Of a stretch of 64,000 bases of DNA, positions 46,193-55,086 are shown piece by piece; positions within the stretch are counted from its first letter, which is position 1, and each line of letters opens with the position of its first letter. The stretch comes from Aestuariivivens sediminicola (GTDB lineage Bacteria; Bacteroidota; Bacteroidia; Flavobacteriales; Flavobacteriaceae): positions 186,001 to 250,000 of the forward strand of contig NZ_JAKMCM010000005.1 in assembly GCF_022662015.1 (NCBI RefSeq). The letters run 5' to 3'. The notes under the pieces are model-generated. The model did not search any database. It saw only the letters and a list, made by a program, of their open reading frames with translations, and was not told the origin of the DNA. Position numbers and translations under genes: made by a program.

Positions 46193-46666
46193 ATGGTAAT
46201 TGAAATAGAACGGAAATTTTTAGTCACATCAGACGCGTATAAAAAGGAGGCTTTTAAAAAAGCACACATTATACAGGGCTTTTTGTGTACACATAAAGAT
46301 CGCACCGTAAGGGTAAGAATAAAGGAAGAGAACGGTTTTATCACTGTAAAAGGCATATCCTCAGATGATGGGTTATCCCGCTTTGAATGGGAGAAGGAAA
46401 TTTCAAAGCATGAAGCGGAGTCCTTACTCGATTTATGTGAACCGACGATTATTGATAAAATACGTTATGAAGTTCAGGTTGGAAGCCATATATTTGAAAT
46501 AGATGAATTTCTCTCAGAGAATGAAGGACTTGTGATTGCTGAAGTCGAATTGAAACAAGAATCTGAAGTAGTTATGAAACCAGAATGGCTGGGAGAGGAA
46601 GTTACCGGTAATTTGAAGTACTATAACTCTCAATTGAGTATAAAACCGTTTAAGCAATGGCGATAA
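46193..46666 (+). CDS. CYTH-domain protein (triphosphate tunnel metalloenzyme)
   Basis: A 157-residue protein whose N-terminus MVIEIERKFLV contains the ExExK signature of the CYTH family. Charged residues RTVRVRIKEENGFITVKG and RFEWEKEI alternate as expected of the eight-stranded tunnel. Likely activity is triphosphate (tripolyphosphate) hydrolysis. I use the ATG at 46193; the frame is open 96 bases further but those residues would lie inside the dinB gene and are not family-like. Confidence 0.88.
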   Translation: MVIEIERKFLVTSDAYKKEAFKKAHIIQGFLCTHKDRTVRVRIKEENGFITVKGISSDDGLSRFEWEKEISKHEAESLLDLCEPTIIDKIRYEVQVGSHIFEIDEFLSENEGLVIAEVELKQESEVVMKPEWLGEEVTGNLKYYNSQLSIKPFKQWR

Positions 46667-47214
46667 AAATCTTAAGATATATCAAAAACATCTGTGTTTG
46701 CGTCGTATTAACCTTCCTAATATCGTCATGTAGGGATAAAGCGAATACATCAATAGAAACTCCAGAGGAAACGATTGAAACGGTAAAAGACACCATATTA
46801 GATACCATAGATATTCCGGTTAAAAAAACTACTAAACAACTTGAGGAGGATCTAACGGCTAAGGGCTTTAAAACCTTTACTTATTTTGATGAAAAAACTC
46901 AGGATACCATTTTGATGCAACAATATTTTATTGCCTTCTTGAAAAAGGGGCCTATACGTGGTCAGAACGAGGAAGAGACGGAAGATTTGCAAAAGGCCCA
47001 TTTGGCCCATTTAAGTAAAATGTACGAGTTAGGCTATGCCGATATTTCAGGACCTTTTGTTGATGATGGCGCTATTCGCGGCATTACTATCTATAATGTC
47101 CCTACCTTAAAAATGGCCGATAGTTTAGCCAAGGCAGATCCAATGGTTAAGGCAGGGCGCTTGGCTATTGAAGTGCATCCCTGGTGGGCGGCAAAAGGAT
47201 TCTCACTTCGGTAG
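46657..47214 (+). CDS. YciI-like domain lipoprotein
   Basis: A 185-residue protein with lipoprotein signal (VVLTFLISSC, Cys25), a Thr/Glu-rich linker (26-60) and a C-terminal YciI-like domain (about 85-185: YFIAFLKKGPIRG, AHLAHLSKMYELGY, ISGPFVDDGAIRGITIYN, DPMVKAGRLAIEVHPWW). The conserved His and Asp of YciI domains are kept. YciI proteins are normally cytosolic, so an exported, lipidated form is notable. Overlaps the CYTH gene by 10 bases, hence co-translated. Confidence 0.82.
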   Translation: MAIKILRYIKNICVCVVLTFLISSCRDKANTSIETPEETIETVKDTILDTIDIPVKKTTKQLEEDLTAKGFKTFTYFDEKTQDTILMQQYFIAFLKKGPIRGQNEEETEDLQKAHLAHLSKMYELGYADISGPFVDDGAIRGITIYNVPTLKMADSLAKADPMVKAGRLAIEVHPWWAAKGFSLR

Positions 47215-47236
47215 CCTGCTTCAGGAGATCTGCGGC

Positions 47237-47554
47237 TTATGTTCGTTTTGTGCTGTTGAATTCATACTCATGTTCAACTTTACAAATTTTCACATTGTAC
47301 CAACTGTACCAATCTTCACGTCCCCTTTTTTGGGCTAGCCGATGATCCGCTTGCTGTTTCCAATGTTTTATGGCCTCTAAAGATTCCCAATAGCTCACCG
47401 TAATTCCAACTGCGCTCCTCGCGTTATCCATGCCCAAATACCCTGGCATCTGCTCGGCTAGCGTGTTCATTTTAATGGACATTTCGGAATAACCCTGTAT
47501 CGCTTGTCTTTGGATGGAAGTGAATATAACGGCATAATAGGGTGTTCGTTTCAT
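47237..47554 (-). CDS. Antibiotic biosynthesis monooxygenase (ABM)-like protein
   Basis: A 105-residue dimeric alpha/beta-barrel type protein: YYAVIFTSIQRQAIQGYSEM, then PGYLGMDNARS, ITVSYWESLEAIKHWKQQADH, all typical of ABM-domain proteins annotated as heme-degrading or quinol monooxygenase-like. Substrate unknown, cytoplasmic. Stands alone, convergent with the YciI gene. Confidence 0.85.
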   Translation of the reverse strand: MKRTPYYAVIFTSIQRQAIQGYSEMSIKMNTLAEQMPGYLGMDNARSAVGITVSYWESLEAIKHWKQQADHRLAQKRGREDWYSWYNVKICKVEHEYEFNSTKRT

Positions 47555-47620
47555 TTTTCAGGTTTATAAAATCTTTTTTACTAATATAGCGCTTCAAATA
47601 GGGTGTAATTTAATCTAAAA

Positions 47621-49489
47621 ATTATCAAGAATTCAATACGTATTACCTTTATATTTTTGGTTACGCTGATGGAGGTGCAGGCTCAATTGGGTTTTTGTAC
47701 TGGAAACTCGGGAGATCCTATATTTACCGAAACTTTTGGTACAGGAACAACCAATGTTGCATTACCGGCCGGAACGACATCCTATACTTTTGTAACAGCA
47801 ACTCCTGGCGACGGATTTTATACTGTATCAAGTAATTCGGCCTATTTCGATTGGTTCGATATTCCCGATCATACCCCGAATGACACGGATGGAAGAATGC
47901 TCATTATTAATGCCGATTTCGTAGCAGGGGAATTTTACAGGACCACGATAAATGGATTGTGTGAAAACACCAGTTACGAGTTTTCTTCATGGATGATTAA
48001 TTTACTGCCCAGTATAGGATGCGGAGGATCGGGAATTCCGATTAATGTCAGGTTTGAGATTTGGGATAGTACAGATACCAATTTGTTAGCCAGAGGTGAT
48101 ACCGGAAGTATTAATGGAACAGTGAGCCCTGAATGGCGGCAATACGGTTTGGTTTTTCAGACATTGCCTGCCCAGACTTCGGTAATTTTAAAGATGCTTA
48201 ATAATGGTTCGGGAGGTTGCGGCAATGATTTGGCCCTTGACGATATCGTTTTTAAGTCTTGTGGTGATACCGTAATTATTGAGGATGTGAATAAAAACAC
48301 CAGTGTTAATATTTGTGAAGTCGATCTCCCTTTCTCTACCGAATTAGTCGCAGTCCCCGATTTCTCTATTTTCTCCACTCATTTTTATCAATGGCAATCC
48401 AGCAGTGATGGGATAATATGGGCTGATTTAGCGGGCGCAACGAATCAAAACTATATAACACCACCACTTGATTCGAACACATTTTACAGGGTATTGGTTT
48501 CTGAGGACCCTGTAAACTTAACAAATCCGTTATGTAATTCGTCTTCTGAAATGTATATAATGAATGTCGTTCCTCCGCTAGATCCACCGTTAAGTAATGG
48601 CGATTTGGTAATATGTGCAAACGATACAACACCACTTTCAGTATCAGTACCATCCGATATCACAGTCCATTGGTATGATGCTCCCCTTGGGGGTAATTTG
48701 CTTCAATCAGATAGCACAACCTTTTATCCTAATGGTATTTCCGGAACCTACTATGCAGAGGCTGAAAGTCGTTTAGGTCGGTGTTTGTCCAATACACGAA
48801 CTGCGTTACAAATTGCGTACCTTGAGGTACCCCAGGTCACCGATGAAATTTTAGAATTTTGTGAAAACACGAGCATAACCATTCATGCGAATACAAATAT
48901 TACCACAGCAACCTATGTATGGAATACTGGAGAAACTTCGGAGGAAATAACAGTCCAGGAACCGGGATTATATACTGTGGATGTTAGCAATGTTACCTGT
49001 GAAGTTACCAAAACCATAGAGCTAAGACAGATTGACAACCCCATTATTGATAGTGTACGTTCAAATGGAAATGATATTGTTGTTACGACAATTAATACAG
49101 GAGACTTTCTCTATGCCATAGATGGAATTAACTATCAATCTGAAAATACGTTTTTTAATATTGAAGGGGGGCTGTATACCATATATGTTAAAGAACGGAA
49201 TTGTGCTGAAGTGATTACCACGGCCTATTTGCATTTTTATATTCCGAAGTTTTTCACCCCTAATAATGACGGTGTGAATGATACCTTTAAGCTTGCGGGG
49301 ATAGAGTATTATGGTACTTCAAGTGTTTCCATCTTTAATCGTTACGGAAAGCTCTTAAAAAACACCGTCAATTCTCCTTTCGAATGGGATGGCACATATG
49401 TGGGGGAAGGCTTACCTACGGACGATTATTGGTATGTCATTATTATAGATGGACAAACATTTACGGGGCATTTTACGCTTAAACGATGA
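47621..49489 (+). CDS. Cell-surface protein with T9SS type B sorting domain
   Basis: An adhesin-like protein of about 620 residues: N-terminal beta-sandwich with conserved cysteines (about residues 20-215, CENTSYEFSSWMINLLP), Ig-like repeats in the middle, and a C-terminal type B gliding-motility sorting domain (FFTPNNDGVNDTFKLAG ... RYGKLL ... WDGTYVGEGLPTDDYWY). The start is problematic: the first ATG (47669) or TTG (47657) would leave almost no signal peptide, while the codons from ATT (47621)/ATC (47624) give KNSIRITFIFLVTLMEVQAQ, a standard Sec signal. I therefore start at 47621 and regard the start codon as ATT, ATC or a sequencing error for ATG. Confidence 0.8.
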   Translation: MIKNSIRITFIFLVTLMEVQAQLGFCTGNSGDPIFTETFGTGTTNVALPAGTTSYTFVTATPGDGFYTVSSNSAYFDWFDIPDHTPNDTDGRMLIINADFVAGEFYRTTINGLCENTSYEFSSWMINLLPSIGCGGSGIPINVRFEIWDSTDTNLLARGDTGSINGTVSPEWRQYGLVFQTLPAQTSVILKMLNNGSGGCGNDLALDDIVFKSCGDTVIIEDVNKNTSVNICEVDLPFSTELVAVPDFSIFSTHFYQWQSSSDGIIWADLAGATNQNYITPPLDSNTFYRVLVSEDPVNLTNPLCNSSSEMYIMNVVPPLDPPLSNGDLVICANDTTPLSVSVPSDITVHWYDAPLGGNLLQSDSTTFYPNGISGTYYAEAESRLGRCLSNTRTALQIAYLEVPQVTDEILEFCENTSITIHANTNITTATYVWNTGETSEEITVQEPGLYTVDVSNVTCEVTKTIELRQIDNPIIDSVRSNGNDIVVTTINTGDFLYAIDGINYQSENTFFNIEGGLYTIYVKERNCAEVITTAYLHFYIPKFFTPNNDGVNDTFKLAGIEYYGTSSVSIFNRYGKLLKNTVNSPFEWDGTYVGEGLPTDDYWYVIIIDGQTFTGHFTLKR

Positions 49490-49550
49490 GCGGCCAGTCA
49501 TCCTTTAAATACAAACTTAGGTCTTTGGAATAATAAAAATGTACAAAGGC

Positions 49551-50630
49551 TCATTCCTCATAAATTCCGATGTAAAGTTCCTCCTTATCGTTCATACTTG
49601 CCCGAAACATACCCGGGGTGTTAAACTCCATGACCATATGGCCTTGTCTGTCAATGGCTATTATGCCTCCTGAACCTCCCATAGCATTTAATTTATTTTG
49701 AACAACTTCTCTGGCCGCTTCTGCTAAAGTGAGTCCTTTATATTCTATTAAAGCCGAAATATCATATGCTACCACTCCTCTGATAAAGAATTCTCCCCAA
49801 CCGGTAGAGGACACGGCACAGGTATTATTATTGGAATAGGTTCCGGCACCTATGATAGGCGAATCTCCGATGCGACCCCATCGCTTGTTGGTCATACCCC
49901 CTGTTGAGGTGCCTGAAGCTAAATTACCATGTCTGTCCAGGGCGACACAGCCTACCGTACCAAATTTTGAATCATGAGAATAGCGGTCATTCTGCGATAT
50001 TTTCTTGTTTTGATCTAATTCCGATTGTTCGTTCTCTTTTATTTTTTGGAGGGATTTAAAACGGTTTTCAGTATAAAAATAACCGGGATCAACTAGTTCC
50101 AACCCCTGTTCTTTTGCAAATTGCTCTGCTCCTTTTCCGGAGAGCATGACATGAGGCGATGCTTCCATAATGGCACGGGCTAAATTTATGGGGTTCTTTA
50201 CTGAGCTTGTGCCGGCAGAGGCCCCTGCATTTAAGGTTCTGCCGTCCATAATTGAGGCATCGTGTTCGTTTGTGCCTTCACTGGTAAAAACAGCACCTTT
50301 ACCGGCATTAAACAAGGGAGCGTCTTCGAGTATATTAATTGCTTTTTGTACGGCATCCAAACTGCTGCCACCACCTTTTAAAATGGAGTGGCCGGTTCTT
50401 ATAGCTTCTTCTAACTTTTGACGATATGCAGCTTCCAATTCCGGCGTCATATGGGCTTTCAATATCGTACCTGCACCACCGTGAATGACGATGGAAAATC
50501 TCGATGAATCCTCATTAGGATGGTAATTTTCATTGGTCTTGGTAATCTCCTTTGTCGAAGAAGCAGGGTCGTTTTTCTTGCAGCCCAAAGCAATGGATAA
50601 AAGGACGAGTAGGAAATAGACTTTTTTCAT
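49551..50630 (-). CDS. Isoaspartyl peptidase/L-asparaginase (Ntn hydrolase), lipoprotein
   Basis: A 359-residue plant-type asparaginase. Lipoprotein signal (SIALGC, Cys17), then IHGGAGT at residue 50-55 and the autoproteolysis site GTVGCVALD with nucleophile Thr225, followed by GNLASGTSTGGMTNKRWGRIGDSPIIGAGTY. It should self-cleave and hydrolyse isoaspartyl dipeptides or asparagine in the periplasm. Monocistronic; divergent from the aldehyde dehydrogenase. Confidence 0.93.
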   Translation of the reverse strand: MKKVYFLLVLLSIALGCKKNDPASSTKEITKTNENYHPNEDSSRFSIVIHGGAGTILKAHMTPELEAAYRQKLEEAIRTGHSILKGGGSSLDAVQKAINILEDAPLFNAGKGAVFTSEGTNEHDASIMDGRTLNAGASAGTSSVKNPINLARAIMEASPHVMLSGKGAEQFAKEQGLELVDPGYFYTENRFKSLQKIKENEQSELDQNKKISQNDRYSHDSKFGTVGCVALDRHGNLASGTSTGGMTNKRWGRIGDSPIIGAGTYSNNNTCAVSSTGWGEFFIRGVVAYDISALIEYKGLTLAEAAREVVQNKLNAMGGSGGIIAIDRQGHMVMEFNTPGMFRASMNDKEELYIGIYEE

Positions 50631-50748
50631 TATGTATAAATTTAAAAATCCCTTTTAAAGTTAAGGTATTTTTTAAAACTCGATTCGGAAACAAAAATGT
50701 TAATTTATCACTATATTCGTGCATTAATTATTAAAAATTAAATTAAAG

Positions 50749-52308
50749 ATGAAAATGGAGGCTATTGCTGCGGATTTCGGAATAAAAGAAGCTTTAGAAC
50801 AACTCGGCGTTGGTATTTTAAATGAGGGTTCCTCCACGGGCTCCAATGCTTTTTCCACTGGAGAAATTTTAGAAAGCTATTCCCCTGTTGACGGTCAATT
50901 GATTGGTAAAGTGAAAACAACTACAAAAACCGATTATGAAAGGGTAATGACCGCTGCAACGGAGGCATTTAAACTTTGGCGGGTTATGCCGGCACCGCGA
51001 CGAGGGGATATCGTCCGGCAATTTGGTGATAGGCTACGAAAAAATAAAGAGGCCTTAGGTAAATTGGTGTCCTATGAAATGGGGAAGAGCTATCAGGAAG
51101 GCTTGGGTGAGGTTCAGGAGATGATTGATATATGCGATTTTGCCGTTGGACTTTCAAGACAGCTTCATGGGTTAACAATGCACAGTGAACGTCCGGGACA
51201 TCGTATGTATGAGCAATATCACCCTTTGGGGGTAGTAGGTGTAATTTCGGCATTCAATTTTCCTGTGGCTGTTTGGTCCTGGAATACAGCCTTGGCATGG
51301 GTTTGTGGCGATGTTTGCATTTGGAAGCCCAGTGAAAAAACACCTTTGTGCGGTATTGCCTGTCAGAATATCATAGCTGAGGTGCTCGCTGAGAACAACC
51401 TCCCAGAAGGAATTTCATGTTTAATCAATGGCGATTACAGAGTTGGTGAGTTCATGACCAGAGACACCAGAATTCCATTAATTTCAGCTACCGGCTCTAC
51501 CAGAATGGGTAAAATTGTAGCTCAGGAAGTTGCGGGTCGATTAGGTAAAACTTTGTTGGAATTGGGAGGGAATAATGCCATAATTGTAACTCCCGATGCC
51601 GATATCAAAATGACGGTCATTGGTGCTGTTTTTGGAGCGGTAGGAACCGCAGGTCAGCGTTGTACAAGTACAAGACGTCTGATAATTCATGAGGCTGTTT
51701 ACGAAAAAGTTAAAAAGGCCCTGGTAGATGCGTATAAACAATTGCGCATTGGAAACCCCTTGGATGAGACTAACCATGTCGGACCTTTAATTGATGTTGA
51801 TGCGGTAGACATGTATAAAAAAGCCCTGTCGAAAGTCAAGGATGAAGGGGGTCAGGTTATTGTAAATGGAGGCGTCCTTGTAGGGGAAGGCTATGAAAGT
51901 GGCTGTTATGTTAAACCGACTATTGTTGAGGCCCAACCTGATTTTGAAATCGTTCAGCATGAAACCTTTGCACCCATTTTGTATTTGTTAAAATATTCCG
52001 GTTCTGTTGAGAGCGCCATAGCAATTCAAAATAACGTGGTCCAGGGATTGTCATCTGCAATTATGACGAATAATTTACGAGAGGCTGAACGCTTTTTATC
52101 TGTTGAGGGATCGGATTGCGGTATCGCGAATGTCAATATCGGGACTTCAGGTGCGGAAATTGGTGGTGCTTTTGGAGGTGAGAAAGAAACAGGTGGAGGT
52201 CGCGAATCAGGGTCAGATGCCTGGAAAATCTATATGCGTCGACAAACAAATACTATTAATTATACCACTGAATTGCCCTTGGCTCAGGGGATTAAGTTCG
52301 ATTTGTAA
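50749..52308 (+). CDS. ALDH7-family aldehyde dehydrogenase (alpha-aminoadipic semialdehyde dehydrogenase-like)
   Basis: A 519-residue NAD(P)-dependent dehydrogenase with catalytic Cys305 (GTAGQRCTSTRR) and Glu in LLELGGNNAI. The C-terminal GSDCGIANVNIGTSGAEIGG ... GGGRESGSDAWK is characteristic of ALDH7 (antiquitin/AmaB), which oxidises alpha-aminoadipic semialdehyde in lysine breakdown. No lysine-degradation partner is adjacent. A TATATTCG -7-like box lies at 50713-50720. Two ATGs, two codons apart, are possible starts. Confidence 0.92.
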   Translation: MKMEAIAADFGIKEALEQLGVGILNEGSSTGSNAFSTGEILESYSPVDGQLIGKVKTTTKTDYERVMTAATEAFKLWRVMPAPRRGDIVRQFGDRLRKNKEALGKLVSYEMGKSYQEGLGEVQEMIDICDFAVGLSRQLHGLTMHSERPGHRMYEQYHPLGVVGVISAFNFPVAVWSWNTALAWVCGDVCIWKPSEKTPLCGIACQNIIAEVLAENNLPEGISCLINGDYRVGEFMTRDTRIPLISATGSTRMGKIVAQEVAGRLGKTLLELGGNNAIIVTPDADIKMTVIGAVFGAVGTAGQRCTSTRRLIIHEAVYEKVKKALVDAYKQLRIGNPLDETNHVGPLIDVDAVDMYKKALSKVKDEGGQVIVNGGVLVGEGYESGCYVKPTIVEAQPDFEIVQHETFAPILYLLKYSGSVESAIAIQNNVVQGLSSAIMTNNLREAERFLSVEGSDCGIANVNIGTSGAEIGGAFGGEKETGGGRESGSDAWKIYMRRQTNTINYTTELPLAQGIKFDL

Positions 52309-52315
52309 AAATTAA

Positions 52316-52358
52316 AAGCCCCGCTTCAAATACGAGGTCATCGCAAGAGACGGGGCTT
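52316..52358. terminator. Hairpin between convergent genes
   Basis: AAGCCCCG (52316-52323) and CGGGGCTT (52351-52358) pair around a 27-nt loop, directly after the aldehyde dehydrogenase stop and 80 bases before the end of the opposing AlbA_2 gene. GC-rich stem but only a weak T-tract on either side, so a probable terminator with long loop. Confidence 0.55.
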
Positions 52359-52439
52359 ATATCATAAAAGATTAATAGCAAAGCAAATCTAGGAAAAATA
52401 AATTAACAAATGTTAATTTAATGCAAACAATTAGTTAAT

Positions 52440-53573
52440 TTAACTGTATTGCACTTTTCTTAAAATGCGCTGCGATTCTTTATAAAGATTGTAATACTCC
52501 GGACTGTGCGACTTTAAAAAAGGTTTTGATTCGTGAAGCTTGTTAACGGCTTCTGGAAAGGCATTGAAATGACAGATCAAATAGGTGACCGGTAGGTTTT
52601 TTAAATCATTTTCTTCATACTTTGTTAAGGTCATGCCTTTTTTAAGTTTTTCCAATATGCTGTTGTTGCTATTGTAGATATGGAAGAGCATTTTTTTGTC
52701 AAACTGTGGAGGCTCAAACAATAATTGGGTATCTATGGTGTAGTTGGCATGATCCTCAAAACGTATTATGGTCTCCTCTAGTTTGTAATACTTATTTGTA
52801 TTTTGGAGTCCAAGATTTACATATTCTATTATTTTAAACGTGTTATCATCGAGCATTATCGAAACTTCATCCAAAATGGAAAAGAATAGTTTAACCTGTT
52901 CATTTATGAGTTCGATGTCTACTCTCGAATAGAATGTTTCATTCTTCACAATCTTTTTTTGACCTGCCCAACAGACTACAAAATATTCCTTAAACACCTT
53001 GTACTTTGGCTCGTAATCTACACGCTTGTTCATGAAATCAATGACACCATCCAAGGTGTGCTCGATGTTGTTCTGAGCATGTTTTTCTATTGCGAAAACA
53101 ATCTTAGAATTGATATCTTTTATTTCGATATCGAAGACTTTGGGCATGCTCATACTGCCTTCCCTAAAGAATACAGAGCCACCATAATATTTCCAAATGT
53201 TCTTTCTGAGGGAAGTAATTTTATTGTTGGGTCTAATGGTAACCAGTCCAACTACCCGGTTATCTGATAAATGTGGAAAGGGAATATTTTCATATTGAAC
53301 GATAGGAGGATTATTTAAATAGGCGTTTATTAGGTTCTGAATTTTGCTGTCATCAAAAAAATCGACACCAACGATCCTGTTATCCTCATCTTCCACACCT
53401 ATAACAATATAGGAATTGTTGTTCGGATTACTATTGGAAAGTGCGCAGATATGTTTTAAAAATTTGGCTTTCCCTTCTTTATAACTAATATCGATCTTAC
53501 GCTTTTTATCATAAAAACTGTTTTCATCATTGTGGGCTAAGAGATGTTTAATAAGTAAGCGTTTGTTAATCAT
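52440..53573 (-). CDS. AlbA_2 (Schlafen-type) DNA-binding domain protein
   Basis: A 377-residue protein. Residues about 15-140 match the AlbA_2 domain: DISYKEGKAKFLKHICALSN, NSYIVIGVEDEDNRIVGVD, and VGLVTIRPNN; KYYGGSVFFREGS ends the domain. The C-terminal 230 residues are helical and unrecognised. Such proteins are often annotated as ATP-binding and are thought to act as regulators or RNA/DNA-binding proteins. No defence genes are next to it. Own transcript. Confidence 0.8.
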   Translation of the reverse strand: MINKRLLIKHLLAHNDENSFYDKKRKIDISYKEGKAKFLKHICALSNSNPNNNSYIVIGVEDEDNRIVGVDFFDDSKIQNLINAYLNNPPIVQYENIPFPHLSDNRVVGLVTIRPNNKITSLRKNIWKYYGGSVFFREGSMSMPKVFDIEIKDINSKIVFAIEKHAQNNIEHTLDGVIDFMNKRVDYEPKYKVFKEYFVVCWAGQKKIVKNETFYSRVDIELINEQVKLFFSILDEVSIMLDDNTFKIIEYVNLGLQNTNKYYKLEETIIRFEDHANYTIDTQLLFEPPQFDKKMLFHIYNSNNSILEKLKKGMTLTKYEENDLKNLPVTYLICHFNAFPEAVNKLHESKPFLKSHSPEYYNLYKESQRILRKVQYS

Positions 53574-53816
53574 AAAAATAAAGAGGGCTTTAAGCTATAA
53601 AGTTAATTTTTATGTTACTCGCTTACTAATTTTTCAGCGAAAAAATCGTGCTGTTTACAGATGTTTCCAACCGTTATCGATATTTCTTGGTCTTTCGTAT
53701 ACTAATATTTGTTAGGGACTGTTATTATTGTAATATTGTTATAAAATGAAATGGAATAGTCCAAATTCACTTTTATATACGTAAATAACCCTATAATCTA
53801 AAAAAATAGTAATTCT

Positions 53817-54905
53817 ATGAAAAATTTAAAGATCTTTAAATTTGTTCTTCCTTTATTTCTTTTACCTTTTTTATTTTCTTGTAACGATTCCAATTCGGAT
53901 GGAGCCAATAAGGCGGCACCGACAATAACGGTGAGGTTAGTTGATGCTCCCGGCGATTATGAAGCGGTGAATGTTGAAATTGTGGATGTAAAAATTAAGA
54001 TGGATGACGACAGCGATGATGAGGAGGGCTGGATGTCACTCGAAGCGAATAATGAAATTGTAAATCTCCTGGATTTTACCGGAGGTATTAGTAAAGTGCT
54101 TGTTGATAGATTTCCAATTCCACCAGGAACATTAAGTCAAATGAGACTTGTTTTAGGTGATGGTAACACTATTGTGATGAAAAATGAAAATGATGAGGAC
54201 GTAGAATACGATTTAAAGACACCCAGTGGACAGCAATCGGGTTTGAAGGTTAAAATAAATGCACTAATTGAAGAAGGGTTTACCTATGATTATATTTTAG
54301 ATTTTGATGTTGAAAAATCAATTGTTCATGCTGGAAACTCTGGAAATATTATCTTAAAACCTGTCTTATATGCGAGTGCGGAAGCGAGTTCGGGCATTAT
54401 CGAAGGCGTTGTTGAACCAATGGAAGCGCTGCCTGCAAATGTGCATGTTATCGCCTTTGAAGGAACTGCAGATGAATTTGAGATTTCGGCCATAACTGAT
54501 GAGAACGGGGCCTTTGCTTTATGGGGTGTCCCGGCGGGAACCTATGAGGTTATGGTTGCGTCGACCAACTCCGATTACGCTGATGGTATGGCTTCAAATG
54601 TGGTTGTTGTGAATGGAGAGATTACAACAATTGCAGATCCTATAGTGTTAATGCTGAAGCCGGGAACGATTAGTGGTACGGTTTCAGGAGTAGCGGAAGG
54701 CATTACCATAACCATTGCGTTAGATGATGCAGATGGAACCAGTGTAGAGGCAGACACCGATGGTAACTATCTTATTGAAAACATTTCCCCTGGAAATTAT
54801 AAGGTAACCATTTCAGCTGAAGGCTATGTGACTCAGGAGTTTGATATCACCTTGGACCCTGATGAAGATGAAGTTGTCGATGCCGAACTGGTCGCAGAAT
54901 CTTAA
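53817..54905 (+). CDS. DUF4382 lipoprotein with carboxypeptidase regulatory-like repeats
   Basis: A 362-residue lipoprotein (FLFSC, Cys22, then NDSNSDG). DUF4382 occupies about residues 34-180 (VRLVDAPGDYEAVNVEIVDVKI, FPIPPGTLSQMRLVLGDGN), then two carboxypeptidase-regulatory-like/CNA-B-type beta domains (about 190-280 and 285-360, GIIEGVVEP..., GTISGTVSGV...). Probably displayed at the outer membrane; function unknown. Acidic and rich in DxD sequences, possibly calcium-binding. Monocistronic with its own terminator. Confidence 0.88.
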   Translation: MKNLKIFKFVLPLFLLPFLFSCNDSNSDGANKAAPTITVRLVDAPGDYEAVNVEIVDVKIKMDDDSDDEEGWMSLEANNEIVNLLDFTGGISKVLVDRFPIPPGTLSQMRLVLGDGNTIVMKNENDEDVEYDLKTPSGQQSGLKVKINALIEEGFTYDYILDFDVEKSIVHAGNSGNIILKPVLYASAEASSGIIEGVVEPMEALPANVHVIAFEGTADEFEISAITDENGAFALWGVPAGTYEVMVASTNSDYADGMASNVVVVNGEITTIADPIVLMLKPGTISGTVSGVAEGITITIALDDADGTSVEADTDGNYLIENISPGNYKVTISAEGYVTQEFDITLDPDEDEVVDAELVAES

Positions 54906-54927
54906 GAGTCCAATAAACAAAACTATT

Positions 54928-54962
54928 AAAGAGCAATACAAAGCGTATTGCTCTTTTTTTTT
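54928..54962 (+). terminator. Rho-independent terminator after the DUF4382 gene
   Basis: AAAGAGCAATAC and GTATTGCTCTTT pair perfectly around AAAGC, followed by nine T. Confidence 0.93.
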
Positions 54963-55037
54963 CTAAAATAGGGAGATAAAATTTGTAATAAACTTTTAAC
55001 CAATTGTTAACAGCAATTAATTAAATATTTTAACAAT

Positions 55038-55068
55038 TTGCAATGCTCAAATAAGCATACTATATTCG
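55038..55068 (+). promoter_or_regulatory. Promoter of the moxR-bat operon
   Basis: TTG at 55038-55040 (within TTTG), 20 bases, TATATTCG at 55061-55068, one mismatch to TAnnTTTG. The predicted start near 55075 leaves a very short leader before the ATG at 55087. Confidence 0.65.
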
Positions 55069-55086
55069 GGCTTTTAAAATTTAAAA

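Noticed and set aside
52440-53573. AlbA_2 protein as part of an anti-phage defence system
   Set aside because: No nuclease, toxin or other defence gene is adjacent; neighbours are a metabolic dehydrogenase and a DUF4382 lipoprotein.
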